From Mycobacterium intermedium (lineage in GTDB: Bacteria > Actinomycetota > Actinomycetes > Mycobacteriales > Mycobacteriaceae): DNA of 64,000 nucleotides. Position numbers and translations under genes: made by a program. The DNA lies in NCBI RefSeq assembly GCF_002086275.1, contig NZ_MVHT01000002.1, positions 62,001 through 126,000 of the forward strand. The letters are read 5' to 3'. Positions 33,403 to 43,023 of this stretch are shown here, one piece after another. Each line of letters opens with the position of its first letter. Within the stretch, counting starts at the first letter, position 1. Under the pieces are notes generated by a model. The model searched no databases, was not told the DNA's origin, and saw nothing but the letters and a program-made list of their open reading frames with translations.

Positions 33403-34935
33403 TCAGCTGGCCGACACGGCGGCATCGGCGGGCTTGCGGCGGCGACGGCGACGGCGGGCGGTCCCGGAACCGCCGGACGGCGACTCGGGTCCAGCGCACG
33501 TCCCGGCCTCAGCGGGAGTTTCGCTGACCGTGGTGCCCGTCGGGTGCCCGGTAATCGGCTTCCCGCCGCGGGTGCGCCGACGACGGCTACCGCTTCGGGC
33601 GCGCGGCGGCTTCTGCTCGACGCCCTCCGACTCCCGCGTTTCCCGTGTCTCACGACGGGTGGACGACGTCTTGTGGGGCTTGCCGATCGAACCCCCGGCG
33701 TCGGTCGGGATGTCGAGTTCGGCGTAGAGGTGCGGCGAGCTGGAATAGGTTTCCGCCGGGTCAGGCGAACCCAGACCCAGCGCCTTGTCGATCATCATCC
33801 AGCGGGGCAGTTCGTCCCAGTCCACCAGCGTGACCGCAACGCCCGTGCGGCCGGCCCGGCCGGTGCGGCCGATCCGGTGGACGTACATCTTCTCGTCTTC
33901 GGGGCACTGGTAGTTGATGACGTGAGTGACGTCGTCGATGTCGATTCCACGAGCGGCCACGTCGGTGGCGACCAGTACGTCGATTTCCCTGGACCGGAAC
34001 GCCTTCAGCGCCTTCTCGCGCGCAATCTGTCCCAGGTCGCCGTGCACTGCGCCCACCTTGAAACCGCGCTCGTTCAGCTCGTCGGCAACCTTCTGAGCGG
34101 TGCGCTTGGTGCGGGTGAAGATCATCGTCGCGCCCCGGTCGCGGACCTGCAGCACCCGGCTGACCAACTCCACCTTGTCCAGCGCGTGCGCCCGGTAGAC
34201 GAACTGCTGGGTGGTGTCGTGGACGGCCAGCGAATGCGGCGCCTCGGCCCGGATGTGGGTGGGCTGAACCATGAAGGTGCGGGCCAGCGTGATGATCGGG
34301 TCCGGCATTGTCGCGGAGAACAGCATCGACTGGCGGTCCGCTGGTATCTGACGCAGGATGCGCTCGATGTCGGGCAGGAAGCCCAGGTCGAGCATTTCGT
34401 CAGCCTCGTCGAGGACCAGCACGGACAGGCCGCCGAGTTGCAGGTGACCCTGCTGGCTCAGGTCGAGCAGCCGTCCGGGAGTGCCCACCACGACGTCGAC
34501 GCCCTTGTGCAAAGCGTCGACCTGCGGCTCATAGGCACGTCCGCCGTAGATGGCGACCACCGACAGGGGGCGTTCGCCGTTTTCGCCCGCCTTCAGGTTC
34601 TTGGCCGCCAGGGTCAGGTCGCCGGTCACCTGGATGCACAGCTCGCGGGTCGGTACGACGACCAGCGCCCGAGGAGCACCCGTGAGCGGCCTGGTCGCGG
34701 TGTTAGAGGTGATGCGTTCCAGCAGCGGCACGCCGAACGCGAAAGTCTTGCCCATTCCGGTGCGGGCCTGGCCGATGACGTCTTCGCCGGCCAGTGCCAG
34801 CGGCAGGGTGAGTTCTTGGATGGCAAAGGGCGACTCGATGCCCTTTTCGGCCAGAGCACGGACTATTTCGTCGCGGACGCCAAGCTCGGCAAATGTTTTC
34901 GGGGTGGTTTCTGTTGTGCTTTTAAGTGCGGTCAT
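33403..34935 (-). CDS. rhlE: DEAD-box RNA helicase RhlE
   Basis: A 510-residue ATP-dependent RNA helicase. All motifs are present: Q motif (FAIQELTLP), I (ARTGMGKT), Ia (PTRELC), II (DEAD), III (SAT), IV-V (IFTRTK, ATDVAARGID) and VI (HRIGRTGRAG). A disordered Arg-rich C-terminal tail (RRRRRRKPAD) aids RNA binding. Such helicases form part of the mycobacterial degradosome and cold response. The start is ATG 34935, with a 277-base upstream region before the divergent gene. Confidence 0.93.
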   Translation of the reverse strand: MTALKSTTETTPKTFAELGVRDEIVRALAEKGIESPFAIQELTLPLALAGEDVIGQARTGMGKTFAFGVPLLERITSNTATRPLTGAPRALVVVPTRELCIQVTGDLTLAAKNLKAGENGERPLSVVAIYGGRAYEPQVDALHKGVDVVVGTPGRLLDLSQQGHLQLGGLSVLVLDEADEMLDLGFLPDIERILRQIPADRQSMLFSATMPDPIITLARTFMVQPTHIRAEAPHSLAVHDTTQQFVYRAHALDKVELVSRVLQVRDRGATMIFTRTKRTAQKVADELNERGFKVGAVHGDLGQIAREKALKAFRSREIDVLVATDVAARGIDIDDVTHVINYQCPEDEKMYVHRIGRTGRAGRTGVAVTLVDWDELPRWMMIDKALGLGSPDPAETYSSSPHLYAELDIPTDAGGSIGKPHKTSSTRRETRETRESEGVEQKPPRARSGSRRRRTRGGKPITGHPTGTTVSETPAEAGTCAGPESPSGGSGTARRRRRRRKPADAAVSAS

Positions 34936-35168
34936 ACGCTGGTGAAGAGCCTCTCGGTGAGCTGTCGTTCTGTGTCGGTTTTTTCTCTATCGCGGTCCAC
35001 GCGCGCACGAGTTCCGACTCCGACTGTCTCGCCGAGCCACCGGCCCGCCGCCCGATCTGAGCGGGGCCAGTCATGTGCACGCACATTTCGCTGGCAGCGA
35101 CTCCAGGATTCAATAATGAAGACAACTGCACGAAAATTGCAGCCACTGCCAATACCCATCATAACGGG

Positions 35169-35196
35169 TTGTCCAGCGGGCTCCCCCGGCTATTTA
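35169..35196 (+). promoter_or_regulatory. Candidate sigma-A promoter of the ferritin-like gene
   Basis: TTGTCC (35169-35174), a 16-base spacer and TATTTA (35191-35196) resemble a sigma-A promoter. Transcription would start about 10 bases before the GTG at 35213. The remaining rhlE upstream region shows nothing else that I can support. Confidence 0.4.
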
Positions 35197-35212
35197 CCGT
35201 GCCTATTAGAGT

Positions 35213-35914
35213 GTGCCCATGCCTTCGCCCTCTTCCGCCGACCAGGTGGCCGACTCGTCCGGGCCCCGGCTGCCGGCGGATCATCCCGGCATCAACGAGT
35301 TTTTCGCGTTGCTGGCGTATGGCGAGGTGTCGGCCTTCTACCGGCTGACCGAAGAGGCGCGCATGGCACCGGACCTGCGCGGACGGATCTCGATGGCCAG
35401 TATCGCCGCCGCCGAGATGGGGCATTACGAGTTGCTGCGCGATGCGCTGGAAAAGCGCGGGGTGGATGTGGTGCCGGCGATGTCGAAGTACGTGTCGGCT
35501 TTGGAGAATTACCACCGTTTGACGATGCCCAGTACGTGGCTGGAAGCGTTGGTAAAGACCTACGTCGCTGACGCCTTGGCCGCCGACCTGTATTTGGAGA
35601 TCGCCGACGGTTTGCCGGACGAGGTCGCCGACGTTGTGCGCGCGGCGTTGGCGGAGACGGAACATTCGCAGTTCGTCGTCGCCGAGGTGCGCGCCGCGGT
35701 GACCTCCAGCGGTAAACAGCGCAGCCGGTTGGCGCTGTGGGCCCGTCGGCTGCTGGGCGAGGCGATCACGCAGGCCCAGTTTGTGCTGGCCGACCACGAC
35801 GAGCTCGTCGACTTGGTGATGGCCGGGACGGGTGGCCTTGGTCAGCTCGGGTCCTTCTTCGACCGTCTGCAGCAGACGCACGACCAACGGATGCGTGAAC
35901 TCGGGCTGAGCTAG
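35213..35914 (+). CDS. Ferritin-like di-metal protein (Rv3210c-like)
   Basis: A 233-residue four-helix-bundle protein. The ligand pattern Glu, Glu-x2-His, Glu, Glu-x2-His is visible in YGEVSAFYRL, AAEMGHYELL, LYLEIADGL and AETEHSQFV, as in ferritin-like and MiaE-type tRNA hydroxylase proteins. It could bind two iron atoms. The start is GTG 35213; ATG 35219 is an alternative. Activity unknown. Confidence 0.85.
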   Translation: MPMPSPSSADQVADSSGPRLPADHPGINEFFALLAYGEVSAFYRLTEEARMAPDLRGRISMASIAAAEMGHYELLRDALEKRGVDVVPAMSKYVSALENYHRLTMPSTWLEALVKTYVADALAADLYLEIADGLPDEVADVVRAALAETEHSQFVVAEVRAAVTSSGKQRSRLALWARRLLGEAITQAQFVLADHDELVDLVMAGTGGLGQLGSFFDRLQQTHDQRMRELGLS

Positions 35915-35922
35915 CCCTCAAG

Positions 35923-36668
35923 CTACTTTGTGCAGGTCGCGAGCATCCCGTCGCTGCTGGACGCAACGACCAGTTGCCCCTGGGCATTGGTGATCGTGCA
36001 GCTGAGGTGCCCCCCGAGGCTGGTCGCGATCACCGACTCGACCTGCACGCCCGGGTTGAGGACCACAACCTTGGTCCATGGCAGCGCGACGTTGACCTCG
36101 GTCTGGGGGAAGCCCTTTTCGTCGGTGTAGATGACCGTCACCAGGTCGAAGAGCTGCTTGGTTCCGGTCACGCTGTAGACGACGGTGCGGGGAGTCAGCG
36201 CCGCGCCCGGGGGCGTGGCAGTGCGCGGCAATGTCGGCGCGGCGGTGGGCGGTACCCCGGGCAGGCTCGCGGTCGGGGGTGTCGTCTGAGGTGTCAACGT
36301 AACGACCGTCTCCGGCGGCAGGGACGGGATATTGGCGCTGGGCGGGCTGCTGGGTGTCGTCAAAGCCGGGGCGCTTGACGGCAGCGTGGTCCGCGTCGCG
36401 GTGGAAACCGGCGGCCGGCTGGGGATCACGGTGGCCTTTGTCGTCGCGCTGTCCCCGCTGTTGATGATGACGGCGGTCGCGATGGCGCCGACGGCGATCA
36501 CCCCGCCGAGGAGCGCCGTGACCGGGCGCCACCGACGGTCGGCCGGCCAGGCGAGCTCGGCGTAGCTGTAATCGGCTTCGTCATCGTGGTAGCCGTCATC
36601 GCCGTAGCCCTGGTCGGCTCCGTTGTCGTAATAGCTCTCGTCGTCCGGGTAGTCCTGGACGTCGTCAT
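35923..36668 (-). CDS. MmpS-like, Thr/Pro-rich membrane protein (Rv3209-like), start out of frame
   Basis: The product has an acidic, Tyr-rich cytosolic N-terminus (YPDDESYYDNGADQGYGDD and on), a membrane helix (LLGGVIAVGAIATAVII), a Thr/Pro-rich linker and a C-terminal MmpS-type domain with two cysteines (LSCTITN, LATCTK). The coding frame is open to an in-frame TAG near 36768 but has no ATG, GTG or TTG before the helix. GTG 36501 would remove the acidic part, and ATG 36666-36668 is one base out of frame. Either a non-standard start, a frameshift or a sequence error is present. Confidence 0.7.
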
Positions 36669-36896
36669 GGAGCGTGCGCGTGGTGGTACTGATGGTGCCA
36701 ATGTTATTGATGAGGCATTGGCAAAGCGGCCGACGAGAGCGGAGTTGGCCAACACTAGACCGACCCTAGGCCGAATTGTGATGGTTCCGGATAGTGCGCG
36801 TTGCCGTCTGCGTCAGGCAGCCTTAGCGGCCGTCAGCGGCGTCTACTAGCCTGCTGCTGACACGCTGCGATGGAATACCAACGGAAGGGGGCCCCC

Positions 36897-37145
36897 GTGG
36901 AGGTCAAGATCGGTATCACGGACAGTCCGCGCGAGCTGGTGTTTTCCAGTGCGCAGTCGCCCGCAGAGGTCGAGGAAACGGTCAGCGAGGCACTGGCCGG
37001 CGGCTCGAGCCTGTTGAGTCTCACCGATGAGCGCGGCCGGCGCTACCTGGTCAACACCGCCAAGATCGCGTACGTGGAAATCGGGCCTGCCGATGCCCGC
37101 CGAGTCGGCTTCGGGATCGGAACCGACATCATCGCCAAGGCATAA
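36897..37145 (+). CDS. DUF3107 protein (TB9.4-like)
   Basis: An 82-residue conserved actinobacterial protein. It starts MEVKIGITDSPRELVF, matching TB9.4 (Rv3208A), and ends with VGFGIGTDIIAKA. I choose GTG 36897 because AAGGGGG lies just upstream and the family begins here; the frame is open to 36870. It is convergent with the TetR gene. Function unknown. Confidence 0.88.
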   Translation: MEVKIGITDSPRELVFSSAQSPAEVEETVSEALAGGSSLLSLTDERGRRYLVNTAKIAYVEIGPADARRVGFGIGTDIIAKA

Positions 37146-37170
37146 CCGCTGCTCGCGGCGCCTGGCGGGG

Positions 37171-37857
<687 letters not shown>

Positions 37858-38006
37858 TCATCTGATTCCATCGTCCGCCACCCGTCCCGTCCCCGTGGCG
37901 GCATCGTTGTCGCAACGACATTACTACCTGCGCCGTCTCCCCGACTGATCGGCGCATTCGGGCGCGCCAGGAACGCAGTCAAGCCAGGTTGTGCGATCCT
38001 GGGGAA

Positions 38007-39032
38007 ATGACGTCCCCGCGGCCTGTGCGCGGCACTGGCCGAGTGCCGGTGCTGCGCGACGAGTGGCGTGAGCCCCTGCGTGCCCAGCGTGACCCGCTGG
38101 CGCAGTCGGCGGGACGGCCCCGGACCCAGCGCGACAGGCCACGCCAATGGCGCAAGCAGACCTGGCTGGGCAGGTTTGTCTCGACCTACGGCTGGCGCGC
38201 ATATGCACTGCCGGTGTTGGCAGTGATCACCGTGATGGTGATTTATCAAACGCTGACCGGAGCCAACGGTCCGAAAGAGGCGGCCGCGCAGACTCCGCAA
38301 CAACCACCCGAAATCGGTGTGGTGGGCACATCGATCTTGGACACCCCGCCGCGGGGGCTCGTTGCGTTCGACGCCAACCTGCCGGCCGGGACGCTGCCCG
38401 ACGGCGGCCTGTTCACCGAGGCGGGCGACAAGAGCTACCGGGTGGTTCCCGGCTCGACGCCGCAAGTCGGTCAGGGCACCGCCAAGGTGTTCAGGTACAC
38501 CGTCGAGATCGAAAACGGTCTGGACCCGACGATGTACGGCGGGGACAACGCGTTCGCCCAGATGGTCGACCAGACGTTGGCGAATCCCAAAGGCTGGACC
38601 CACAATCCCCAGTTCGCCTTCATCCGGATCGACAGCGGCAAGCCGGACTTCCGGATTTCGCTGGTGTCGCCGGTGAGTGTGCGGGAAGGCTGCGGCTACG
38701 AGTTCCGCCTCGAAACTTCTTGCTACAACCCGTCGTTCGGTGCCGATCGGCAATCACGGGTGTTTGTCAACGAGGCTCGCTGGGTGCGCGGGGCGGTTCC
38801 GTTCGAAGGCGACGTTGGCTCGTACCGGCAGTACGTGGTCAACCACGAGGTGGGCCACGCGATCGGCTATGTGCGCCACGAACCGTGCGACCAGGAGGGT
38901 GGCCTCGCCCCGGTGATGATGCAGCAAACGTTCTCGACGGCCAATGACGACGGTGCCAAGTTCGACCCCGATGAGGTCAAGCCAGATGGCAAGACCTGCC
39001 GGTTCAACCCGTGGCCGTACCCGATCGCCTGA
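38007..39032 (+). CDS. DUF3152 membrane-anchored putative zincin (Rv3207c-like)
   Basis: A 341-residue protein with a basic cytosolic N-terminus, one membrane helix at about residues 70-90 (YALPVLAVITVMVIY) and an extracytoplasmic domain. Near residue 280 it carries HEVGHAIGYVRH, a zinc-metalloprotease-like HExxH motif with a further Gly and His, as in the zincin clan. It may be a secreted protease or a decayed one. The start is ATG 38007 with GGGGAA upstream. Confidence 0.85.
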   Translation: MTSPRPVRGTGRVPVLRDEWREPLRAQRDPLAQSAGRPRTQRDRPRQWRKQTWLGRFVSTYGWRAYALPVLAVITVMVIYQTLTGANGPKEAAAQTPQQPPEIGVVGTSILDTPPRGLVAFDANLPAGTLPDGGLFTEAGDKSYRVVPGSTPQVGQGTAKVFRYTVEIENGLDPTMYGGDNAFAQMVDQTLANPKGWTHNPQFAFIRIDSGKPDFRISLVSPVSVREGCGYEFRLETSCYNPSFGADRQSRVFVNEARWVRGAVPFEGDVGSYRQYVVNHEVGHAIGYVRHEPCDQEGGLAPVMMQQTFSTANDDGAKFDPDEVKPDGKTCRFNPWPYPIA

Positions 39033-39206
39033 GCCTCGCGCACATAGTCGATTCTTGGGTGTCGAACGTCACATTGGAGTGGCGCTCGACGCCTAGCGTT
39101 GCGCCAGCGTGACGCTCGGTGCGGCGGCGGGAAGAGTGTCGGGGCTGTTTGCCGTTGATTGAGCCAGCTGCTGTGATGGTGAGAGCAGTTAGATGAAGCC
39201 GAGGAG

Positions 39207-40403
39207 ATGCTTTCGGTGTCGAGTTCGCTGCCGCCGCTGGTCGCGCCCGCACCCGCGCTGACCAGGGAAGAGGTGGCACGCTACAGCCGCCATCTGATCA
39301 TTCCCGACCTGGGTATTGACGGGCAGAAGCGGCTGAAGAACGCGCGGGTGCTGGTCATCGGCGCCGGCGGGCTGGGGTCGCCGACGTTGCTGTACCTGGC
39401 CGCCGCCGGAGTTGGCACCCTCGGCATCGTCGATTTCGACGTCGTCGACGAGTCGAATCTGCATCGTCAGATCATTCACGGCACGGCCGACGTCGGGCGC
39501 CCCAAAGCGCAGTCGGCCCGCGATTCGATCGCGGCGATCAATCCGTTTGTCGACGTGCGGCTGCACGAGTTCCGGCTGGGAACCGACAATGCCGTCGACC
39601 TGTTCAAGCAGTACGACCTGATCCTGGACGGCGCCGACAACTTCGCCACCAGGTACCTGGTCAACGACGCCGCGGTGCTGGCCGGCAAGCCGTACGTGTG
39701 GGGATCGATCTACCGGTTCGAGGGTCAGGTGTCGGTGTTCTGGGAAGACGCTCCCAATGGCCGCGGCTTGAACTATCGCGACCTTTACCCGGAGCCGCCG
39801 CCCCCCGGCATGGTGCCGTCGTGCGCCGAAGGCGGGGTGTTGGGCATCATCTGCGCGTCGATCGCGTCGGTGATGGGCACCGAGGCGATCAAGCTGATCA
39901 CCGGGCTGGGGGAGTCGTTGCTCGGCCGGTTGATGATCTACGACGCGCTGGAGATGAGCTACCGGACCATAAAGATCCGCAAGGACCCGGCGACGCCGAA
40001 AATCACCGAATTGGTCGACTATGAACACTTCTGCGGCCTGGCGACCGGCGACGCGACCGACGACGCCGACGACGCCGCCAACTCGACAATCACGCCGTCC
40101 GAATTGCGTGCGTTGCTGGACTCGGGTAGCAAGCTGGCCCTGATCGATGTCCGTGAACAGGCGGAGTTTGACATCGTGCATATCGATGGCGCACAGCTGA
40201 TTCCGAAGTCTTTGATCACATCCGGAGAGGGCCTGTCGCAGCTGCCGCAGGACCGAAAAGCGGTGTTGTACTGCAAGAGCGGCGTGCGCTCGGCCGAGGC
40301 GCTGGCCGCGGTGAAGAAGGCCGGTTTCTCCGATGCGCTTCACCTGCAGGGTGGAATCATGGCGTGGGCCAAGGAGATTCAGCCCGACATGGTCATGTAC
40401 TAA
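39207..40403 (+). CDS. moeZ: Sulfur-carrier adenylyltransferase/sulfurtransferase MoeZ
   Basis: A 398-residue enzyme with an N-terminal ThiF/MoeB-type adenylation domain (VIGAGGLGSPTLLYLAAAG near residue 52; HRQIIHG) and a C-terminal rhodanese domain with active Cys in LYCKSGVRSAEAL near 355. It activates sulfur carrier proteins (CysO, MoaD2) for cysteine and molybdopterin synthesis in M. tuberculosis (Rv3206c, MoeB1/MoeZ). The start is at 39207, with several earlier candidates in a poorly defined leader. Confidence 0.92.
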   Translation: MLSVSSSLPPLVAPAPALTREEVARYSRHLIIPDLGIDGQKRLKNARVLVIGAGGLGSPTLLYLAAAGVGTLGIVDFDVVDESNLHRQIIHGTADVGRPKAQSARDSIAAINPFVDVRLHEFRLGTDNAVDLFKQYDLILDGADNFATRYLVNDAAVLAGKPYVWGSIYRFEGQVSVFWEDAPNGRGLNYRDLYPEPPPPGMVPSCAEGGVLGIICASIASVMGTEAIKLITGLGESLLGRLMIYDALEMSYRTIKIRKDPATPKITELVDYEHFCGLATGDATDDADDAANSTITPSELRALLDSGSKLALIDVREQAEFDIVHIDGAQLIPKSLITSGEGLSQLPQDRKAVLYCKSGVRSAEALAAVKKAGFSDALHLQGGIMAWAKEIQPDMVMY

Positions 40404-40414
40404 AGGCAACCCGG

Positions 40415-40774
40415 CTAGCTGCAGCAGTTCGGATCCAGCGCGGTGCACAACGCCTGCAGCGATTCGCGTCGCACCCGGTGAAAGACGTTCATGCCTCGTC
40501 GTTCTGATGCCACCAGCCCGGCCTTGCGCAACTGGGTCAGGTGGTGACTGACCGTCGACTCGGTCAACCCGAGCGCGGCGGCCAACTCTCCGGGCGATTC
40601 CTCCCCGGTTGCCGAGCCGAATAGCAACGACACGATCTTGACCCGGGTGGGGTCTGCGAGCGCGCGCAGGCGCAGTGCGACTTCCAGCGCGTCGGCGTCG
40701 CTCATCGGACCCGCGGCCACGGGGGCGCAGCACACCGGCGCGGTCGTGTCGATCAGCGGTAGGGCTCTGGGCAT
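40415..40774 (-). CDS. ArsR/SmtB-family metal-sensing repressor
   Basis: A 119-residue winged-helix repressor. The recognition region is LAAALGLTESTVSHHLTQLRKAGL near residues 70-90. Cysteine pairs flank the domain: APVCCAPV at the N-terminus (about residues 14-15) and PNCCS at the C-terminal end. Such Cys pairs form trigonal sites for As(III) or Cd(II). It is divergent from the cadI-like gene, with an operator pair in the gap. I chose ATG 40774; upstream frame is not supported. It is not at this place in M. tuberculosis. Confidence 0.85.
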   Translation of the reverse strand: MPRALPLIDTTAPVCCAPVAAGPMSDADALEVALRLRALADPTRVKIVSLLFGSATGEESPGELAAALGLTESTVSHHLTQLRKAGLVASERRGMNVFHRVRRESLQALCTALDPNCCS

Positions 40775-40794
40775 GACACCATCCTGCCAGAGAG

Positions 40795-40850
40795 TTTGAC
40801 ATATATCAAAAAGGTGGCACCCTGAAGACGGGACTATTTCGATATATGTC
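40795..40850. promoter_or_regulatory. Paired ArsR-type operators
   Basis: The near-palindrome TTTGACATATATCAAA (40795-40810) has an inverted copy of its core: GACATATATC (40798-40807) and GATATATGTC (40841-40850) are exact reverse complements. Both lie in the divergent gap between the arsR and cadI starts. ArsR/SmtB proteins typically bind such AT-rich palindromes, so both genes are probably derepressed by metal. Confidence 0.7.
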
Positions 40851-40875
40851 TCATAACCTCGAAAGGAGCGATCCC

Positions 40876-41310
40876 ATGTCTCGTGTCCAACTCGCCCTGA
40901 ACGTGGACGACCTCGACGCAGCAATCACCTTCTACAGCAAGCTCTTCGGCGTGGAGCCGGCGAAGGTCAAGCCTGGCTACGCGAACTTTGCGATCGCTGA
41001 CCCGCCGCTCAAGCTTGTCCTGCTGGAGAACCAAGGGTCCGGCGGCGGTCTCAATCACCTTGGCGTCGAGGTGGCCTCCAGCGAGGCGGTGCGCGCCGAG
41101 ACCGCCCGCCTCGTCGAGGAGGGTCTGGTCACCGCAGAGGAGACCAACACCACCTGTTGCTATGCCACTCAGGACAAGGTGTGGGCCACCGGGCCGAGTG
41201 GCGAGAACTGGGAGATCTACACAGTGCTGGCCGATTCCGAGGTCTTCGGTACCGGTGGTGACCACTCGGCCGAGGACACCGCGGCCCCCTGTTGCAGCGG
41301 GACCCGCTGA
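40876..41310 (+). CDS. cadI: Cadmium-induced glyoxalase-fold protein CadI-like
   Basis: A 144-residue vicinal-oxygen-chelate protein like CadI (Rv2641), induced by cadmium or arsenic. It begins MSRVQLALNVDDLDAAITFY and has LNHLGVEV, the NTTCCYATQDKVW segment with Cys-Cys near residue 93, and a C-terminal APCCSGTR pair. These cysteines could chelate thiophilic metal. The start ATG 40876 has AAAGGAG. It is divergent from its likely repressor. Confidence 0.88.
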   Translation: MSRVQLALNVDDLDAAITFYSKLFGVEPAKVKPGYANFAIADPPLKLVLLENQGSGGGLNHLGVEVASSEAVRAETARLVEEGLVTAEETNTTCCYATQDKVWATGPSGENWEIYTVLADSEVFGTGGDHSAEDTAAPCCSGTR

Positions 41311-41321
41311 CTAGCGCGCGC

Positions 41322-41815
41322 CTAAGCCGGCCCGTTGACCCCGGGCAGGCCAAAGATCTTCCCGGCGGCGCCACCGATGCCGCCGGGTTGGCCGAGGACG
41401 CCGGCACCGCCGTTCCCGCCGTTGCCGAACAGCTGGGCGCTTCCGCCGTTGCCGCCAATGCCCGTGACGGGGCTAGGCGGCAGGGCGGGGGCCGCACCGG
41501 CATTGCCGCCGACGCCCGCATCGCCCCATAGCAGTTCCGGTGCCGGCGGTCCCGCCGTTGCCGCCCGTGGGCCCGAGCCCCTCCCGCCGGCACCGCCGTG
41601 GCCGAACAGCCCGCCATTGCCTCCGGCGCCGCCGAAGCCGGCAAATTGGCTGGTGCCCGCGATATGGGTGCTCAAGTTATCTGTAGGAACATTGCCGCCG
41701 TTGCCGCTGTTGCCGCCTGTCCCGCCATTGCCACCGTAACCGGGTGGAGGTGATGCCCCGCCAAGTCGCTTGCCGCCGCGGTCAGATACTCAGGAACAGC
41801 GCTCACCCATGACAT
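41322..41815 (-). pseudogene. PE_PGRS gene remnant, deleted and frameshifted
   Basis: The gene starts at ATG 41815 with a GGAGG site and reads MSWVSAVPEYLTAAASDLAG, the start of a PE domain. It then loses frame and stops after about 47 codons. A second frame continues to 41322 with glycine-rich PGRS repeats (GGAGGNGG, GGNGGAGV) and a typical ending. Most of the PE domain and linker is missing. It lies just past the arsR/cadI module. Confidence 0.75.
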
Positions 41816-42168
41816 CGCGGACCTCCGAACGACAATTTCGAAAGGTCCGGTAGTAGTACGTGACCTAACAACAAATTTGCTGCACCGCTGATGCTAGCCG
41901 GGCCGGGCCGGGCCGGAGCATTTCGTTTTGTGAACATCAGGTCAGCGCAAATTACACATCCCAGTTCGGTGCTGCGCCCACGCCGCCACCGCCACCAGCC
42001 GCCGCCCAGATCGACGGTGGGTCATCGCCGGGGTGGTCGGCCTCGGCCGGGCTGGCCGAGTGGCGGGGTGATAATTGCACCAACGCTCGAAGCAACGGAC
42101 GATCGTGCCCGCAACACCCCGAGCGTCACATCGCGGAAGCTATCTAGGGCTCTACTAGGCTGACCGAT
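41816..42168. other. Intergenic stretch of 353 bases
   Basis: No supported gene. It contains the short tandem run GGGCCGGGCCGGGCC near 41899 and, at its right end, TACTAG a few bases before the GTG at 42169, which suggests a leaderless transcript for the next gene. Confidence 0.45.
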
Positions 42169-43023
42169 GTGACCGTCGAGCCACCGCCCGAACATGTGCT
42201 GACGGCGTTCGGTTTGACCGGCGTGCAGCCCGTCTCATTAGGTGCCAATTGGGAAGGCGGTTGGCGATGCGGCGAGGTCGTGCTGTCGCTCGTGGCCGAC
42301 CATGCCCGGGCCGCCTGGTCCGCCAGGGTGCGCGAGACATTGTTCGTCGACGGCGTGCGGCTGGCGCGGCCGGTTCGCTCCACGGACGGCCGGTACGTGG
42401 TTTCCGGCTGGCGGGCAGACACCTTCGTCGCCGGCACTCCGGAAGCGCGCCACGATGAAGTCGTCTCGGCCGCCGTGCGTCTGCACGAGGCCACCGGCAA
42501 GCTGGAGCGCCCCCGATTCTTGACCCAGGGCCCGACCACGCCGTGGGCGGACGTCGATGTGTTCATCGCCGCCGACCGCGCCGCGTGGGAAGAACGGCCG
42601 CTGCAGTCGATCCCGCCGGGGGCGCGGACGGCCCCAGCGACGGCAGACACCGAGCGTTCGATCGAACTCATCAATCAGCTGGCAACGCTGCGCAAGCCGA
42701 CCCGCAGCCCCAACCAGCTGGTGCATGGAGACCTGTACGGGACAGTCCTTTTCGTCGGTAGCGCCCCGCCCGGCATCACCGACATCACGCCGTATTGGCG
42801 TCCCGCCTCCTGGGCGGCCGGCGTCGTGGTCGTCGATGCGTTGTCCTGGGGCGACGCCGACGACGGTCTCATCGAACGGTGGAGCGCGCTGCCCGAGTGG
42901 CCGCAGATGTTGTTGCGGGCCTTGATGTTTCGCCTAGCAGTGCATGCGCTGCACCCGCGATCCACCGCCGAGGCGTTCCCGGGGCTGGCCCGCACCGCGG
43001 CGTTGGTGCGAATGGTTCTCTAG
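42169..43023 (+). CDS. APH-fold conserved mycobacterial protein (Rv3205c-like)
   Basis: A 284-residue protein that resembles the aminoglycoside-phosphotransferase fold. The catalytic-loop HGD motif is in QLVHGDLYGTVLF near residue 185 and a later DITPYWRP segment replaces the metal-binding Asp region. It lacks a full nucleotide-binding loop that I can identify, so activity is uncertain. The start is GTG 42169. Its stop overlaps that of the convergent alkyltransferase-like gene. Confidence 0.85.
   Translation: MTVEPPPEHVLTAFGLTGVQPVSLGANWEGGWRCGEVVLSLVADHARAAWSARVRETLFVDGVRLARPVRSTDGRYVVSGWRADTFVAGTPEARHDEVVSAAVRLHEATGKLERPRFLTQGPTTPWADVDVFIAADRAAWEERPLQSIPPGARTAPATADTERSIELINQLATLRKPTRSPNQLVHGDLYGTVLFVGSAPPGITDITPYWRPASWAAGVVVVDALSWGDADDGLIERWSALPEWPQMLLRALMFRLAVHALHPRSTAEAFPGLARTAALVRMVL

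Noticed and set aside
36498..36755. Thr/Arg-rich minus-strand frame
   Set aside because: Its Thr/Arg-rich composition is a frame-shifted reading of the acidic Asp/Tyr-rich domain of the MmpS-like gene.
39069..39112. Imperfect inverted repeat GTCAC...GTGAC upstream of moeZ
   Set aside because: Only short matched blocks; it could be a decayed dispersed repeat but there is not enough similarity to call it.
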